Assembly (NCBI GenBank): GCA_037074705.1
Contig: CM073590.1
Location: 140,511,600 to 140,575,599, forward strand
DNA from: Zhengitettix transpicula
Taxonomy: Eukaryota > Arthropoda > Insecta > Orthoptera > Tetrigidae
DNA: 64,000 bases
Reading direction: 5' to 3'
In this document: in pieces, positions 47,645-59,449 of the stretch
Layout: every line of letters starts with the position of its first letter
Position numbering within the stretch: position 1 is the stretch's first letter
Made by a program: the position numbers and the translations under genes
Notes under the pieces: generated by a model
The model's input: only the letters and a program-made list of their open reading frames with translations
The model's database searches: none
What the model was told of the DNA's origin: nothing

Positions 47645-48365
47645 ACTGTAGGTAGACAACCTGCGGGTGAATTTCCGGTTATTTCAACTTATTTCTCGGA
47701 AGTCTGGCGCTGAGTTCTGGAATATGGGGGTGGCTTTTCCTGTTGTTGGTGTGGAAGGCTGGGTGATAAACTCTAATTCATGTAGTTGTGAGTTTTCGCA
47801 GGTGAATAAAAATGGATTTCTCTCCTCTCCAAGAAGGTACGGTTCAACTGCGTCTCTAGATACTACATCGGACTGCTCTATCCAAAATCTTACAATCATC
47901 TGTCCTCTCCAAGATCTATCTGACTTTCCTCCCCAAGATGTTCCTTCAAACGTTCTTCTCTAAGATCATTTTTCGGTCTGTTCTTAGGAAATCTGTGTCC
48001 ACCTCCCAGCTGGACGTTATTCTTCCTCACCCAAGGGATAGAAATCAAGAAACCTGATCGTCCTCCACCAATCGCTTTTGATATCACATTTCCGTGGCCG
48101 GGTTTCGGTCGTAGAGGGAGTTGACCTTCGAAAATTTTGTGGGGTCGTTGCCCTTCCGTTCCAACTTTCCCCGGGACTATGATAATCCGATACCCGAGTC
48201 CTGTCGCATGTCCGTCTCGCAACAGCCGACTCGGTGGCGTCAAGTTATATGGCCGGACATTCCAAAGCCTTGGTGCTATCCGTTGTTTCCCTATATTCAC
48301 TTTACCAATTAAATCTTTTATTAAATTTGTGGCGTACTTGCGCGGCACACTATATTTCTCCCATT
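47645..48365 (-). other. GC-rich block with two overlapping minus-strand ORFs, unidentified
   Basis: A 700-base block clearly GC-richer than its flanks. The minus strand has a 150-codon ORF (48348-47896) rich in Gly, Arg and Pro, and a second of 71 codons (47899-47684) overlapping it by ATGA. The plus strand also has open frames, so composition alone may explain them. I recognise no domain. Near 48340 the plus strand has TGGCGTACTTGCGCGGC, reminiscent of a TGG-initial primer-binding site, so an LTR or untranslated region of a retroelement is one possibility. Confidence 0.35.
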
Positions 48366-49084
48366 AAAATTTTATTTGTTATTAATTTTTATAAAATTTA
48401 ATGAGTATCAGCAATATATCACGTTTAATAGAGACAGCATAAGCCGATGTTAGGTTAAAAATATTAAAATGGGATTTTTATACCAATTTAATAGCTATTT
48501 TGTTATTTTATATCGCATGGTCGTTATTTTAATCTCATTCTAAATCTAAAAATGCATAATACATAGCTGCTATAAAGGATATTTAATTACATGTTTCTAG
48601 TCGATTCTATTATTAATTTATTCGCATATCTCGTCATACTAGGATGTAACAACAACATGAGTATCTGTTTCGAAGATACAGAACTCCTGTAATATGATAC
48701 AAATTTAGCTCAAGCAAAGAACTCTTCGACCTAAAACATTTGAAAGGTGAAAAAGTTAGACGTACAAATAATTTTAAATTTAAAAGTTTTAGTTACGTTA
48801 ATCAAACTTGTATTACAACTATAAAATAAACATGTTATAAAAACATTTATAGATCATTTTATCCTCTTCTGTATTAACTAAAATATAATAACATTTTTAC
48901 GTTTTTATAGTGCTAACAATTATTTAAAAAGGCTAGTTAACTTAGCATTTCTTCACATTGTGTAGAAATTCAAGTTTTATATTATAATTTAGTATGAAGT
49001 ATTACTCAAGATATAGAATTAATTAATTGAGTGTAAATTACTGTGCACGCTATTAAAGTATTTAAACTAGAGTACTTGCTGTCC
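48366..49084. other. AT-rich non-coding DNA
   Basis: Nothing recognised. Confidence 0.6.
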
Positions 49085-49320
49085 ACTGAATAATGCTGTA
49101 GAAGAACGCACCAACCCAGCAGATAATGAAACAAAGGTCTTTGTTCTGAATGTAAGCTCCTAGCGACCATCTGTCATGGTGACGTTTCGTTTCCTCGGCA
49201 CCTGCGAGTTATTTCACACCACATTACTGAGGACCGAAACAGGCGCCTGAGCTGCTAGTCTGTTTCCTGTCACCAAGTTCTTCTTACGTTCACCCTCCCA
49301 CAACAGTCAGTTATATTATC
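49085..49320. promoter_or_regulatory. Possible regulatory island with E-box words
   Basis: GCGACCATCTGTCATGGTG and GGCACCTGCGAG bring two CANNTG E-box words within about 45 bases, in a block with no ORF and no repeat match. Regulatory function is inferred from composition and words only. Confidence 0.3.
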
Positions 49321-52199
49321 GTTTCCGATGCAATAATTCACCTATTTCAACATTTAAATAAGATATTATATATTTTCAGAAAATACTATTTCCTTAAAAT
49401 CCTTTTGTTAATTTACGTAAGTTTATTAAATAAACCTTCTAGTACATTGTCATTCATATTCTCATGTTTCTAGGTGAATACAAACTCTTTAATCTACTAA
49501 TAATAAAAGAAATACATACTTTTTAACGTTTATTAGATAACAAAGTCGTATAACTTGTATATTTAGTCCAAACGAAGAACACTTGACTCATAGTGATTGT
49601 TATGCTGATTTCTTAGGATGCCGCAATGAACCCCTAATGAATAGCGACTGATTAACCTCGAGATGCAATATCGAATTCACCTGAATGACTGTCATCAACC
49701 TCTTATCGTCTTGCAATATTTTACTATCAGCTTATATTTTTGTACCAATTTATACAGTCGTATAATCCTAATACGATCTATGTCACTTGTATGCTCTAAT
49801 ATATATTTATCTTTGAGATTATGTTTCTGTTAAAATTCTTTATTCTGTCTATCAGTCGGATAAAACTCCCCTTCAACCTCGTTATCCAAGTATTATATAT
49901 TATTACTAGCCAAATACTCTTGCTTCGATTTAGAGCTTCAGAAAATTTTAACGTCATTAAAGTTCGTTCGCATTCTGCTAAATTCTGTACACCCATAACA
50001 ATAATTTGTGGATATACTTATGATATAAATTACTTTAAAATGTTATGTCATTTAAATTATTTCTAAAGTGGATTTAATATCGATATTCAACTGCAAAACT
50101 TTAAGAATGAAAACATTAAACGTATTATGCTATTTAATGTAGGTTGACGTTCTAATTTTAAAAAATAATTTAGATGAGTATTAACCGGAAAATAGTGACT
50201 GTGGGGTATTTATTTTACCAGACTGAGAAGGTTTTCTTTACCTTCTTACCGTTTGTAGACACAATGAATTTATTTTGGGCATGCTCAGAACGAACTGAGG
50301 ACGAAACTTTTTTCGTTATTGTTGACAGCGACCAGAGGTTATGATGGTGTGAACGAAATATAACCAAAATTAGCAAAAGAGAAAGTCTCAAGGATGTAGT
50401 CACGGCAACGGCCAGTTGGATGTTACATTAGTCAGAATGATAGTGCTGTAGATTAAAGTAATTTGTTATTATTTTTATGTAATGGGAACTCACATGTTCT
50501 CAGATGATATTGACCGATGTTTACCGAAGGTTTTGTTTTGCAGGCGTTTTTTTTATCTCTCCCAACTTTATTATTTATATAAAAAATTATAGGGAAAAAT
50601 AATAACCGATTCAGGAACCCTTGTAATTTATCTATACGTAGATTCCACATTTATGGAAATTGGTTCTCTTGAGTACATGTTTTGGCCGAAGAGAAATAAA
50701 GCATTTGATAAAAAGTCTGCAGTGGCCGCCTGTACTGTTTTAGATTTATTATTAATTCCATTAGTCCTCGGTCGAGGAAATAGGATACGTCATAATATAA
50801 GATTACATGAAAAGAATAATTATTACAAATACAAAGTTTAAAAAACAAACATTGTACTTTACAAAAAATATATGATTTAAAACTACGTTAAATATATTAA
50901 TATGCCAGTATTTAGTAATTAAAGAAATGATAAGTATTTTAATTCAACTCCAATTTCCATTCTACGGAGTTTCCAGTACAAAATCTTACATCGATTCCCG
51001 TCGAACATGAAAAAGAAAATAAGTCAGCAGTTAAATTCTAGAAAATTATCATCGAAAAATAATATCATAACTTGATAGGATACCAGCAAACTATTTTACT
51101 AAAGAGGATCTAATCTGTCCTTCCGTTCGACGAACTCTTTCTCCGAGTAATATGCTCCATTAATTAACAGAGATTTACAACTTTTTATAAATAAATTTTG
51201 TATACTTAAAGTTTTTATTTCTTCCAAAAAACTATTGAATAGATTTATCCCGGAATAACAATTGCTTGATTCAAAAAGTTTTAGGCGATGTTTTTCTATG
51301 CTGAGTTCAGAACGATCTCTAGTGTTGTATAAATTATTTGCTCCGTTTAGACTGTATAAATTGTATTTCACGTAGCAGTATAACTAGCTATCAATCGGTT
51401 GGAACATCCGCTATTCAGCTTAATTTGGTATATGGTGTAGAGAGACTAATTTACGGTTCTTGATTTTCCGCATTCGATTATTGCTATAGCATAAAGATGG
51501 CCAAAGATATAAATAATTTTATATATATAGGCTTTATCGTATCAAAATTTTGTTCTGTAAAATTATATATTACAGTGTAAACACAGAAGAAATCTTCAGT
51601 TTTTCATCTCATATGATCCTCCTATTTTATTTTATAACGTGACACATCAATTTGAGGCTCGTGTTCTGTTATTGTTAAGTTATTAATTATTTATTATTTA
51701 CTACGATGGTTTATCGGTGTCTCTATGTGAGTAACAATTCCTTGACTTTTCCTTCTATAAAATTTCGTATGAAAATATCTCTACTCTAATTTTCAGAAAC
51801 AGTAAATGGCAGGCTAACATGCAATTTATTAAGGATACCTTAATTTTAATAGTACGTTCTTTTGTTGTTTATGGTATAATTGTGGGACCATAAACGAATA
51901 CTTTGTTTCAAATGGAGAAATTTACCTTATTGAAAGATTAATGCATATTGATCAAAGTTTGTCTCCAGTCGTAATAATAACTAGTTAGAATTATGTGCTG
52001 TACGCTGTTTACCTTTTCTTCAGTTTACAAAATCGATTTAATGTATGGCTCTAACTTTCACGTCCTTGTGCATCTGTAATCTTTCAACATGCTGCGCAAA
52101 ATCTCATTTTTGCCCCTTCGGAACTGAGTTTCTGAATTGGAAAATATTGGTCGCGGGTGTAAATGATTTCAATATGCTTCCGTTATAACGTAAAATGAA
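49321..52199. other. AT-rich non-coding DNA
   Basis: No gene recognised. ORFs of 60-90 codons on both strands (for example 51099-51371 minus, Asn/Ser/Leu-rich) have no domains. 50215-50420 is slightly GC-richer. Confidence 0.55.
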
Positions 52200-52440
52200 A
52201 CACTTCTAAAAGTGTCCGCCGACATGTTTCCAAGTGTTTCTTTGCGACTTCCTAGCTGACCCTGCGTTTCCAGAATAGCACAGTTTGCATTTCGTGGTCG
52301 GTATGCTTGGGGGCTCTATAGCGTCCGGGGAGTGTATCCCTGTGGGACAATAATTATTATTGGCCACGGGGTCCGCACATAAGGAAAGCCTGCACTGCCA
52401 GTGCAGGGACAACAGCGGCTGCCAAACGACAAACATCAAT
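52200..52440. other. GC-richer island with 77-codon minus ORF
   Basis: A balanced block containing CCTGCACTGCCAGTGCAGG, a near-perfect palindrome, and a minus ORF with five cysteines but no known domain. TTGTCCCACAG on the minus strand resembles a splice acceptor inside that ORF. It could be an isolated exon or a conserved non-coding element. Confidence 0.35.
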
Positions 52441-52919
52441 ATGCATGAAAAATAAGTTTATAAATATCCTTCAGTTCGATCTGAGATAATTGATAACTAG
52501 TATTGATAAAACTCGTTTTATGAATTCCTGCATCGATGAGATAGTCTTAGAAATTGAGTTTAAAATATTACCCTTTAGCTTTTTTGTATAAAAATATGTA
52601 TCGCTTGCGCTCTAAAGTATCGAAAAACAATGAGTTCAATTGAAAATTTCTTCCATCGGCAGTTACGTTACGTTACACGAAATTTTTTCTCAAAATCTAT
52701 TTCTTAATTTTTTTTATTAATTCCATAATTTTAAATCTAAATTTCTATCATCATTAATGTGAATACTATTTTTACAGAGAGCATCTTTATTCAACAATAT
52801 TTACACGGTTCCGTGAAGCGGGGACGAAATCTCATCTCTTCGTTAAGCTCAATGTAAAACTATTTTTCTTTCAGAAGATGATAAATTACTAAAATATTGG
52901 AAACATCTAAATTAATTAT
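52441..52919. other. AT-rich non-coding DNA
   Basis: Nothing recognised. Confidence 0.6.
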
Positions 52920-53240
52920 AACGGCGCGGAGAGAGTTGATGGGGGACGTGAACAACTGGACTCAATCTTTTTTGCAGTACATTAAAGTATATCCGCTAAA
53001 GTCCTTGATGCACAAATCCTGCCCCACTGTGCAAGCGGGTTTTTTTCTGAGCCGTTTAAAATATTGATACAGATGTTGAAACTCTAATGGAACAGACTGC
53101 CTGGAGCCCTTCCATTACACACTCTGAAATATAGCTGGCCTTACTGCTCCCGTTTCACTTGTATACCGTTACGACTATCGCGCTGACTCAATGGAGCAAA
53201 GGGTAATAACAGTTCATTGGTTCCGCGTGGTTCCGCTAAC
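52920..53240. other. GC-richer island, possible conserved non-coding element
   Basis: About 320 bases without ORF or repeat match. Includes GGGGGACGTGAAC and CATTACACACTC words. Unknown function. Confidence 0.3.
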
Positions 53241-54149
53241 GCATATTTTAATTATATATAAAAAATTATACTGATCAAATCATTTTAAAAATTCCACGAA
53301 GTACAACACTCCTTGCTTCATCGTTCTAATGTAGTTTCAGGTAAATGCATGTGAAGTCAGTCTCATTATTTTTTTAAAAAAATATAAGTCCTAAATAAAT
53401 AATGGAAAAGTTAAAATAATATAATAAAATAGATACGACGTTTATTGCCTAATATTTGGGACCTCTACAGGTGTTGTAAGTTTTAATTAAATGATAACTT
53501 CGCAATATAAATCTAGCAATAAATCAAAATTTCACAAAATGGATAATTTACAATCTCACCTCATTATTCAATCTTTTATTATTTCAGAATATAGCATTCC
53601 CGTGATCTCCTCATCATTTCTTTTATTTAAACATTAACAATTATTTTAATTTACATTTTCTTACACTTTAGATAATATATTCAGTTTTTATTATTAAATG
53701 TCAGATAAAATATCAATTTGATACTAAGAGGTTTACGTTGAGCAGAAAAGAGTATAAAATGACGTTAAGTTATTCATTAAAGTGACGACTTCACTTAAAA
53801 TATTTTTTATTTTATAATATCTTTTACTTATATTTTTTAGTCATTACTCGTATCTTATGTATGACTAAATCGTTACTAATGCAGAATTTTCCAGTCTTAC
53901 TGCATAATATTCTCAAACGTAATCCTCTGAGTAACTTTCATTTTATACATTATTTTTCATGTTTCGGATATGTGTCAAAGTTAGCCTACACATTATTCGT
54001 ATATGTAGCTATTCCATTGATTTATCCAAAATTTTCTCCTACAATCATCATTCCTCTAGACCAGAATACCGTTGAATTATTAGCTGCAATAGACAAATTC
54101 ATATGACGCTTTTAATACCATACAACCGATACTATTTATTTCAGTATAA
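53241..54149. other. AT-rich non-coding DNA
   Basis: Nothing recognised. The 81-codon ORF at 53861-54106 is hydrophobic low-complexity sequence. Confidence 0.6.
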
Positions 54150-54450
54150 ATATTTTGAACATTGCGTTGTCTCACTTCATAAATGTCTCGGGTACGAATT
54201 CCACCACAGGGAGATTCATGTGTCTATCTCAGATTCACAATCATCGTCGAATCAATTGCGGATTTCCAGGTGTTACATCGCAGTGTCAAGCTCGGTGTTG
54301 CTCCATCTCTCATCAAAATAATGGCCTCGAAACCCGATGACAAAACAGAGGATTATAGATACGCGCACCTTCAAATTTAGAATGTGTCATGTCGGATGGC
54401 GTCTGGGCAGCGAATGATACTCCATGAATTTAAACAGCGCGGATAGATTA
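54150..54450. other. GC-richer island with overlapping short ORFs
   Basis: Three plus-strand frames are open over 54103-54380 (61-72 codons each), which indicates low stop density rather than coding. No domains. Possible conserved non-coding element. Confidence 0.3.
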
Positions 54451-54832
54451 TTATTCATACTTAAAAGTTAATACTTATTCCCACTCAGTTGTTGAATTAA
54501 ATAACTACACTTTTAATCAAACGTATATTATAATAAAAATGACCGTAAGCCATTTAAAATTCTTAATATTTCCATCCGTCTTAGTCGAGATTGATCAGAT
54601 TTCAACTTCTTATTCAGACGATTCATTGAATATGTTTCGTAAGGATCTTAAGTATGCTTATTGATCATATAGTGCTTGTATGATTGCGCTGGAAAATGAT
54701 TTTTCGACAATCATAAATTAAATTTTATTTAGACACTTGATATCCTCGAACTTTGCCTTATTATTTCCATGCAGTCGTTTTTGCTACACTCACCTTATAA
54801 TTTAGTTAATCTTTTGTCCGCCTTAACCTGTG

Positions 54833-54869
<37 letters not shown>

Positions 54870-55372
54870 CATGAAGCTAATTTGTAACCTGTAAATTCAT
54901 GAATCCTCCTTACTTGTAAATGAGTAATTCCTATCCTCGACTCCCGCTGTTTTTCTCTTATATATTGATCGGTAATTTATTGACGTATTTGTTTAAGTTT
55001 TAGGATATGAGCTAGTAATTTATTTATTTTGTAGGAAATGAATACAGAATTAATAGGATAGTGGAAAATAATAATATTAATTTAAGCACTGATTTTTAAC
55101 TTTGGAAATATGACATTAATTTTCAAATTGTGCATATGCTTTCACTGTCTGTGTTTTCTGTCCATATCAGTTTTTAAAATTTTTTTTTGAAAACTTAAGA
55201 GAAATTCCGGAACATTACGTTATATTTTTCATATGCTTACGCTGTTTTCCGTGAAAATGTTTTAATTTCTAACCTCTCTATTACCCAATTCATATTTTAA
55301 CTTGATTTATTCGAAGACCATATATAAAATCAGATTAACGAGTCATTTGTTTCTGATAATATGGATAAAACG
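54451..55372. other. AT-rich non-coding DNA with (AT)16 at 54835-54866
   Basis: A perfect 32-base AT microsatellite; otherwise nothing recognised. Confidence 0.7.
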
Positions 55373-55890
55373 AAGCCTGCGAGGGCTGTTCTCTCGCAAG
55401 TGAACCTTTCCAGAGAGCTCTGGAGGAGACTACCTTTGGGGATGCCTTCTCTTTTCTCTGGTGTTGTGAAGTAAGGTTTCCCAAATCCGAAGCACCTCGG
55501 CCTGTTTTGAGAGGTGTTCTGGGGTTGCAGACCTTGGCCATACCGTAACAGTTGTCTGCTTTTCCTATTGGAATAATCGGTCAGCTGCCTCCTAAACTAA
55601 TCGAGGCACGGAGAATGGAATGCTGCGTCCCCACAGAAAAGCCCTCTCCCTCCATCGAAAGGACGTGGGACAAGTGCCAAATTCCCGACCTACCTGATTC
55701 AGGTTTTCTAGGGTTTGTCCTGCATCAGCATTAGGCGAATTCCGGGTATGAACCTTAAACTATAGCCTGGGGGCACTAATTTTTCCATAGACTACCTTCC
55801 TATTCCCTTCCGTATCCCCTCTGTCAAATTCCTTCCTATGCTATTAAAGGAGAGTTGCCTCCACGTGGATTACCCTCATGGAGCCTGCTA
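55373..55890 (+). mobile_element. GC-rich retroposon, family A, near full-length copy
   Basis: Runs from AAGCCTGCGAGGGCTGTTCT to ACCCTCATGGAGCCTG in the same orientation as its 3' end. It aligns along its whole length to the minus-strand copy at 58585-59108: the internal blocks GAGAGCTCTGG, GGGGATGCCTTC, CTCGGCCTGTTTTGAGAGGTG, CAGCTGCCTCCTAAA, GACCTACCTGATTCAGG, GCTATTAAAGGAGAGTTGCC and CCCTCATG appear in the same order. No A-tail is preserved. Short ORFs on both strands within it have no domain. Confidence 0.85.
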
Positions 55891-57049
55891 TTCAATATAT
55901 GGTTAAACGACGCCATTTATTAACCTTTGAGCTTGGAGCCATGGAGAAATAGGAAAAAAATAGCTGCATTCGTTAAAAGTTCAAGAGTAGCTGTTGATAA
56001 AGTGTTAAACGTTTCGACTACCAGACTAATAAATGGGTCTGTGTTGATGCTGTCAGCGACCCGTCAACTCAATGGCAGAACGAAGATTCTCAAGAAGGGC
56101 AACACTGCATCTTCTCAGATGCTTACTGAAAGCACTGACGAACGTATACTGCCTCGTGTATCACATACACCTTCCCTTCGAACAATATAAAACGTCTCAA
56201 ATTTACAATGGAACACAAAAATTGGGCACTCGAGTTTTCTGGGACTTTCCTTAGTCGTGATGCCCTAAACTATCTCATTGTACATATATTCTAACAATCT
56301 ATGATTATTATTTTTATATCTGGTCCTCAAATAAATATATTTGTCCAATATTATGTTAATCATGGTTTAAAAATTCAGAGGTGGGATATCGGTGTTGTGT
56401 TGTAACGACTTATTACATAGAAGTCATTCACTGTGCTCCACTATTGATCAGAATGTATTCAATTCCACTATACGACGTTGACATGGCACAATATGTATTT
56501 TTTGTTATTCACGTCCTGTGTACGAATTATCATCACATGTCAGTTAAATTTTACCTCTGTGTTTGTTGCTCGTTAATACACTCATATTTCAATAGAGCAG
56601 ACACACAAAAAAAGAGGAAAAAGAATTTTTTTAAAGTTAAGAAATCCAATATACAACGTAAAACACCAAACGATATTATATAAATATTATTTTGAATCTT
56701 CATCTTCGGTTGTAACTATTTATTAGTCGTTTCAATAATATGTTGTCCAATCATATAATTACATTTTACTTATTATTTTAACTGCGGATTTGTAAAGAAA
56801 ATTGGTTCATAATTTTTTATAAAAATTTTAAAACCCATCAAAAATTATAAAAATCAAAAATATATTTTATCTTCTGGAACATTAGCACCTCAATAAAATA
56901 TTATGAAAATCTTATTTTCTCTATTTGTTTTTTTTTCAATAATTCAAATATTATTCGCTAACTTATCGTCTCTATATCAATAGACTGATTATGTTTAAGA
57001 AAATTGCTTCATCGTATATTAATGGAACGTGCATCAATAGATATAATGA
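55891..57049. other. Mixed non-coding DNA
   Basis: 55925-56250 is more balanced, with a plus ORF of 87 codons (55927-56190) lacking a known domain. It contains AAACGTTTCGAC, the reverse complement of the CGAAACGTT word seen in other repeats. The rest is AT-rich. Confidence 0.45.
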
Positions 57050-57330
57050 GGGTTGAATGCACCACTGTCTTAGTTCACAAATGTAAATGGCGTCACGGAA
57101 GGCCGCGTGTCCATAATGAGCAAGCCCTTGTCAGCGGGTTGATCTTCCACGGGAACATCCGTTTCCGACACGCGCACAATAATTTATCTGGCATTCTAGC
57201 CGCTTCGGTCGTAATATCAGGCATTACGAGCCGGCAATTTAAGGAGCGCTGCTGTAATGGAGACAAGTGGGGTCTCAAGGGGACATGCAAACAGCGCTAC
57301 AGGAACGCGGTTATTCTCATTCTTACATAT
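57050..57330. other. GC-richer island with 112-codon ORF
   Basis: A plus ORF (57004-57342) and a minus ORF (57093-57290) are both open, with no recognised domain on either. The DNA lacks similarity to the window's repeats. One of the strongest candidates for a conserved non-coding element or an isolated exon. Confidence 0.35.
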
Positions 57331-57655
57331 GCAAAAGTGTAAATTACCATACATCATGTACAATCAGACAATAGAGGCATAATGTCTTAGGTTACATCAA
57401 TAAATCATCAAATATAACTGACAGAAGATTTTTATATTCTGAGCTCTAGAAAATCATAATGATAAATGCGATTTAATGTTGCGAAGACTTATCACAATCA
57501 GTTCATATTAATACATTTATATATTTTTACAAAATCAAATAAAAATAATAATTATCCGAAAACGATAACTTAATACCCAATGTAATTAACACATTTAGAA
57601 CGGTTATCAGTACGTCTCGTCCCTAATTTGAAACTCAATCAGGAGAACAATAAAA
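57331..57655. other. AT-rich non-coding DNA
   Basis: Nothing recognised. Confidence 0.6.
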
Positions 57656-57722
57656 AAGATGAGACCTTAATGATTGATTAATATTTATATTTATATAATA
57701 TTAATCATTAAGGTCTCATCTT
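57656..57722. repeat. Strong 26-bp-arm hairpin
   Basis: The right arm (57697-57722) is the exact reverse complement of the left arm (57656-57685) except for a duplicated GATT in the left arm, which would bulge. Arms contain AAGATGAGACCTTAATGATT and its mirror. The loop is 11 bases (57686-57696). It could be a young foldback, a replication-generated palindrome or a small-RNA precursor. Confidence 0.9.
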
Positions 57723-58584
57723 CTTATTTATCTTATGAAGTTCCATATTAGGAACAGAACGGTCGGAATCTTTGTTCTATTGTTGTATTAATGTAGTTAA
57801 TAAACATTTTATGACTGTTACGCTATTATTTTTGTAAATTATAATAATATTTTACAGCACAAAAGAAATGTTATTCTGTTATTAGTTATCTAGTATATAA
57901 AGAAATCGTCAAATAACTTTTATTTATGCTTGATTTCCCGAGAATACTAAGTCAACAAACAGCAAACACATATTAACATGAATAGCTAAGATTCGATAAT
58001 ATGAAAAACAAAAATTAGTTGTAAGCGACGTCTATAACATCGTAGCATGAGTATGTTTAATTAATTTACTGTTTTATAACAGTACTGCCGACGTTGCTCA
58101 GTCTTTTATTATGATACGCGTGAATCGTTATATAATTCATCGGAAATGGGCGCCAGGTAATTTGTATGAAAATTACCAAAACTTATATCATAATTTGAAA
58201 TAACATTAATTGTCCGAGTCATTAGATAAAATATTTCACAGGGTGTGGTCGCTCTTAAAATAGTTAGCCCAATTTATTTCACTTTTACCGTCCCCTTTCA
58301 ATATACAAAATTATTTACAAGTTTGTCGAGACTGGTTTTGAGGATCTCCTTGCTTTCAATGTGCAACAGCAATTGTGTCCAGATGAGAGACTTTTTACGT
58401 ATCCTTCCTTGCGTATTACGAATGCAAGTGTGTCGAGACAGAATTCTAATGTGTTCTTGATTTATTTAATGTAATCAAGTTTGTCGAGACTTTAATATTC
58501 GTGCTCTCGCAGAGGTATCTCATTTTACTCCCAGCCCTGCGTCCGGTGGCTAACTCACAATTCCCGCACGGCTTCGCGAACGAC
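57723..58584. other. AT-rich non-coding DNA with a repeated GTCGAGAC word
   Basis: No gene. AAGTTTGTCGAGACT occurs at 58319 and 58489, with AAGTGTGTCGAGACA at 58426, suggesting a worn local duplication. Confidence 0.5.
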
Positions 58585-59108
58585 TGTTTTTTTTTTAGGT
58601 AACAGGCTACATGAGGGTAATCCACATGGTGACAACTCCCCTTTAATATCATAGGAAGGTATTTGAAAGGGGGGATGCGGAAGGGTAGAAGAAGGTAGAC
58701 AGGGTTAACTAGGGCCCCCGGGCTATAGTAATGCAGCCTAAAAGTAATGCAGGACAAAACCCTAGAAAAACCTGCATCAGGTAGGTCGGGCGTTGGGTAC
58801 TTGTCCCACGCCCTTCCGATAGCGGGAGAGGAGTTTGCTGTGGGGACGCAGCATTCCGTTATCCGTGCCTCAACCATTTTAGGAGGCAGCTGGCCGACTG
58901 TTCCAATGGGAACAAAAAAACAACTCTTACCGTATGCCCAAGGTCTGTGACCCCAGAACATACACCTCTTAAAACAGGCCGACTGCCTCGGCATGTGGGA
59001 ACCTTAGTTCAAAAAACCAGAGAGATATGAAGGCATCCCCAACGGTAGCCTCCGCCAGAGCTCTCTGAGATTGTTCACCTGCAAGAGAATTCTCTCGCAG
59101 GCTTACTT
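58585..59108 (-). mobile_element. GC-rich retroposon, family A, near full-length copy with tail
   Basis: Minus-strand sense: begins near 59108 with AAGCCTGCGAGAGAATTCTC and ends with GGCTACATGAGGG-type sequence (plus orientation) and a T-run at about 58587-58596, i.e. an A-tail. About 520 bases long. A minus-strand ORF (58994-58446) covers much of it: Pro/Cys-containing, with GQLPPKMVEARITECCVP and DLPDAGFSRVLSCITF segments, but no domain I can name. The ORF may be incidental, since related copies are disrupted in the same frame. Confidence 0.85.
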
Positions 59109-59143
59109 TTTCCAAGTGTAGAAGAAAACCGCCGCGCGCAATC

Positions 59144-59448
59144 TATAAAGGCAGCCGAGTCCCCACAGCAAACTCCTCTCCCGTCATCGGAAGGGCGTGG
59201 GACAAGTACCAAATGCCCGACCTACCCGATGCAAGTTTTTCTAGGGTTTTCCCTGCATTTCTTTAGGCGAATGCCGGGTAGGATCCTTAAACCATAGCCC
59301 GGGGGCCCTAGTAACCCTTGGCTACCTTCCTCTACCCTTCCGCATCCCCCCTTTCTAATCCATTCCTATGCTATTAAAGGGGAGCTGCCCAATGTGGATC
59401 ACCCTCATGTAGCCTGTTGCCCTAAAATAAAAAATATAAAGGCAGCCG
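59144..59448 (+). mobile_element. GC-rich retroposon, family A, 277-bp copy with 14-bp TSD
   Basis: TATAAAGGCAGCCG flanks the copy exactly at 59144-59157 and 59435-59448. The 277 bases between them correspond to the 3' half of the family and end in CCCTAAAATAAAAAA, an A-rich tail. TSD, 5' truncation and tail together show LINE-type target-primed insertion. It lies in inverted orientation directly next to the 58585-59108 copy. Confidence 0.93.
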
Positions 59449-59449
59449 T

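Noticed and set aside
56381..56683. 100-codon ORF as a gene
   Set aside because: It ends in a Lys-rich A/T run, has no domain, and lies in AT-rich DNA where ORFs of this size arise by chance.
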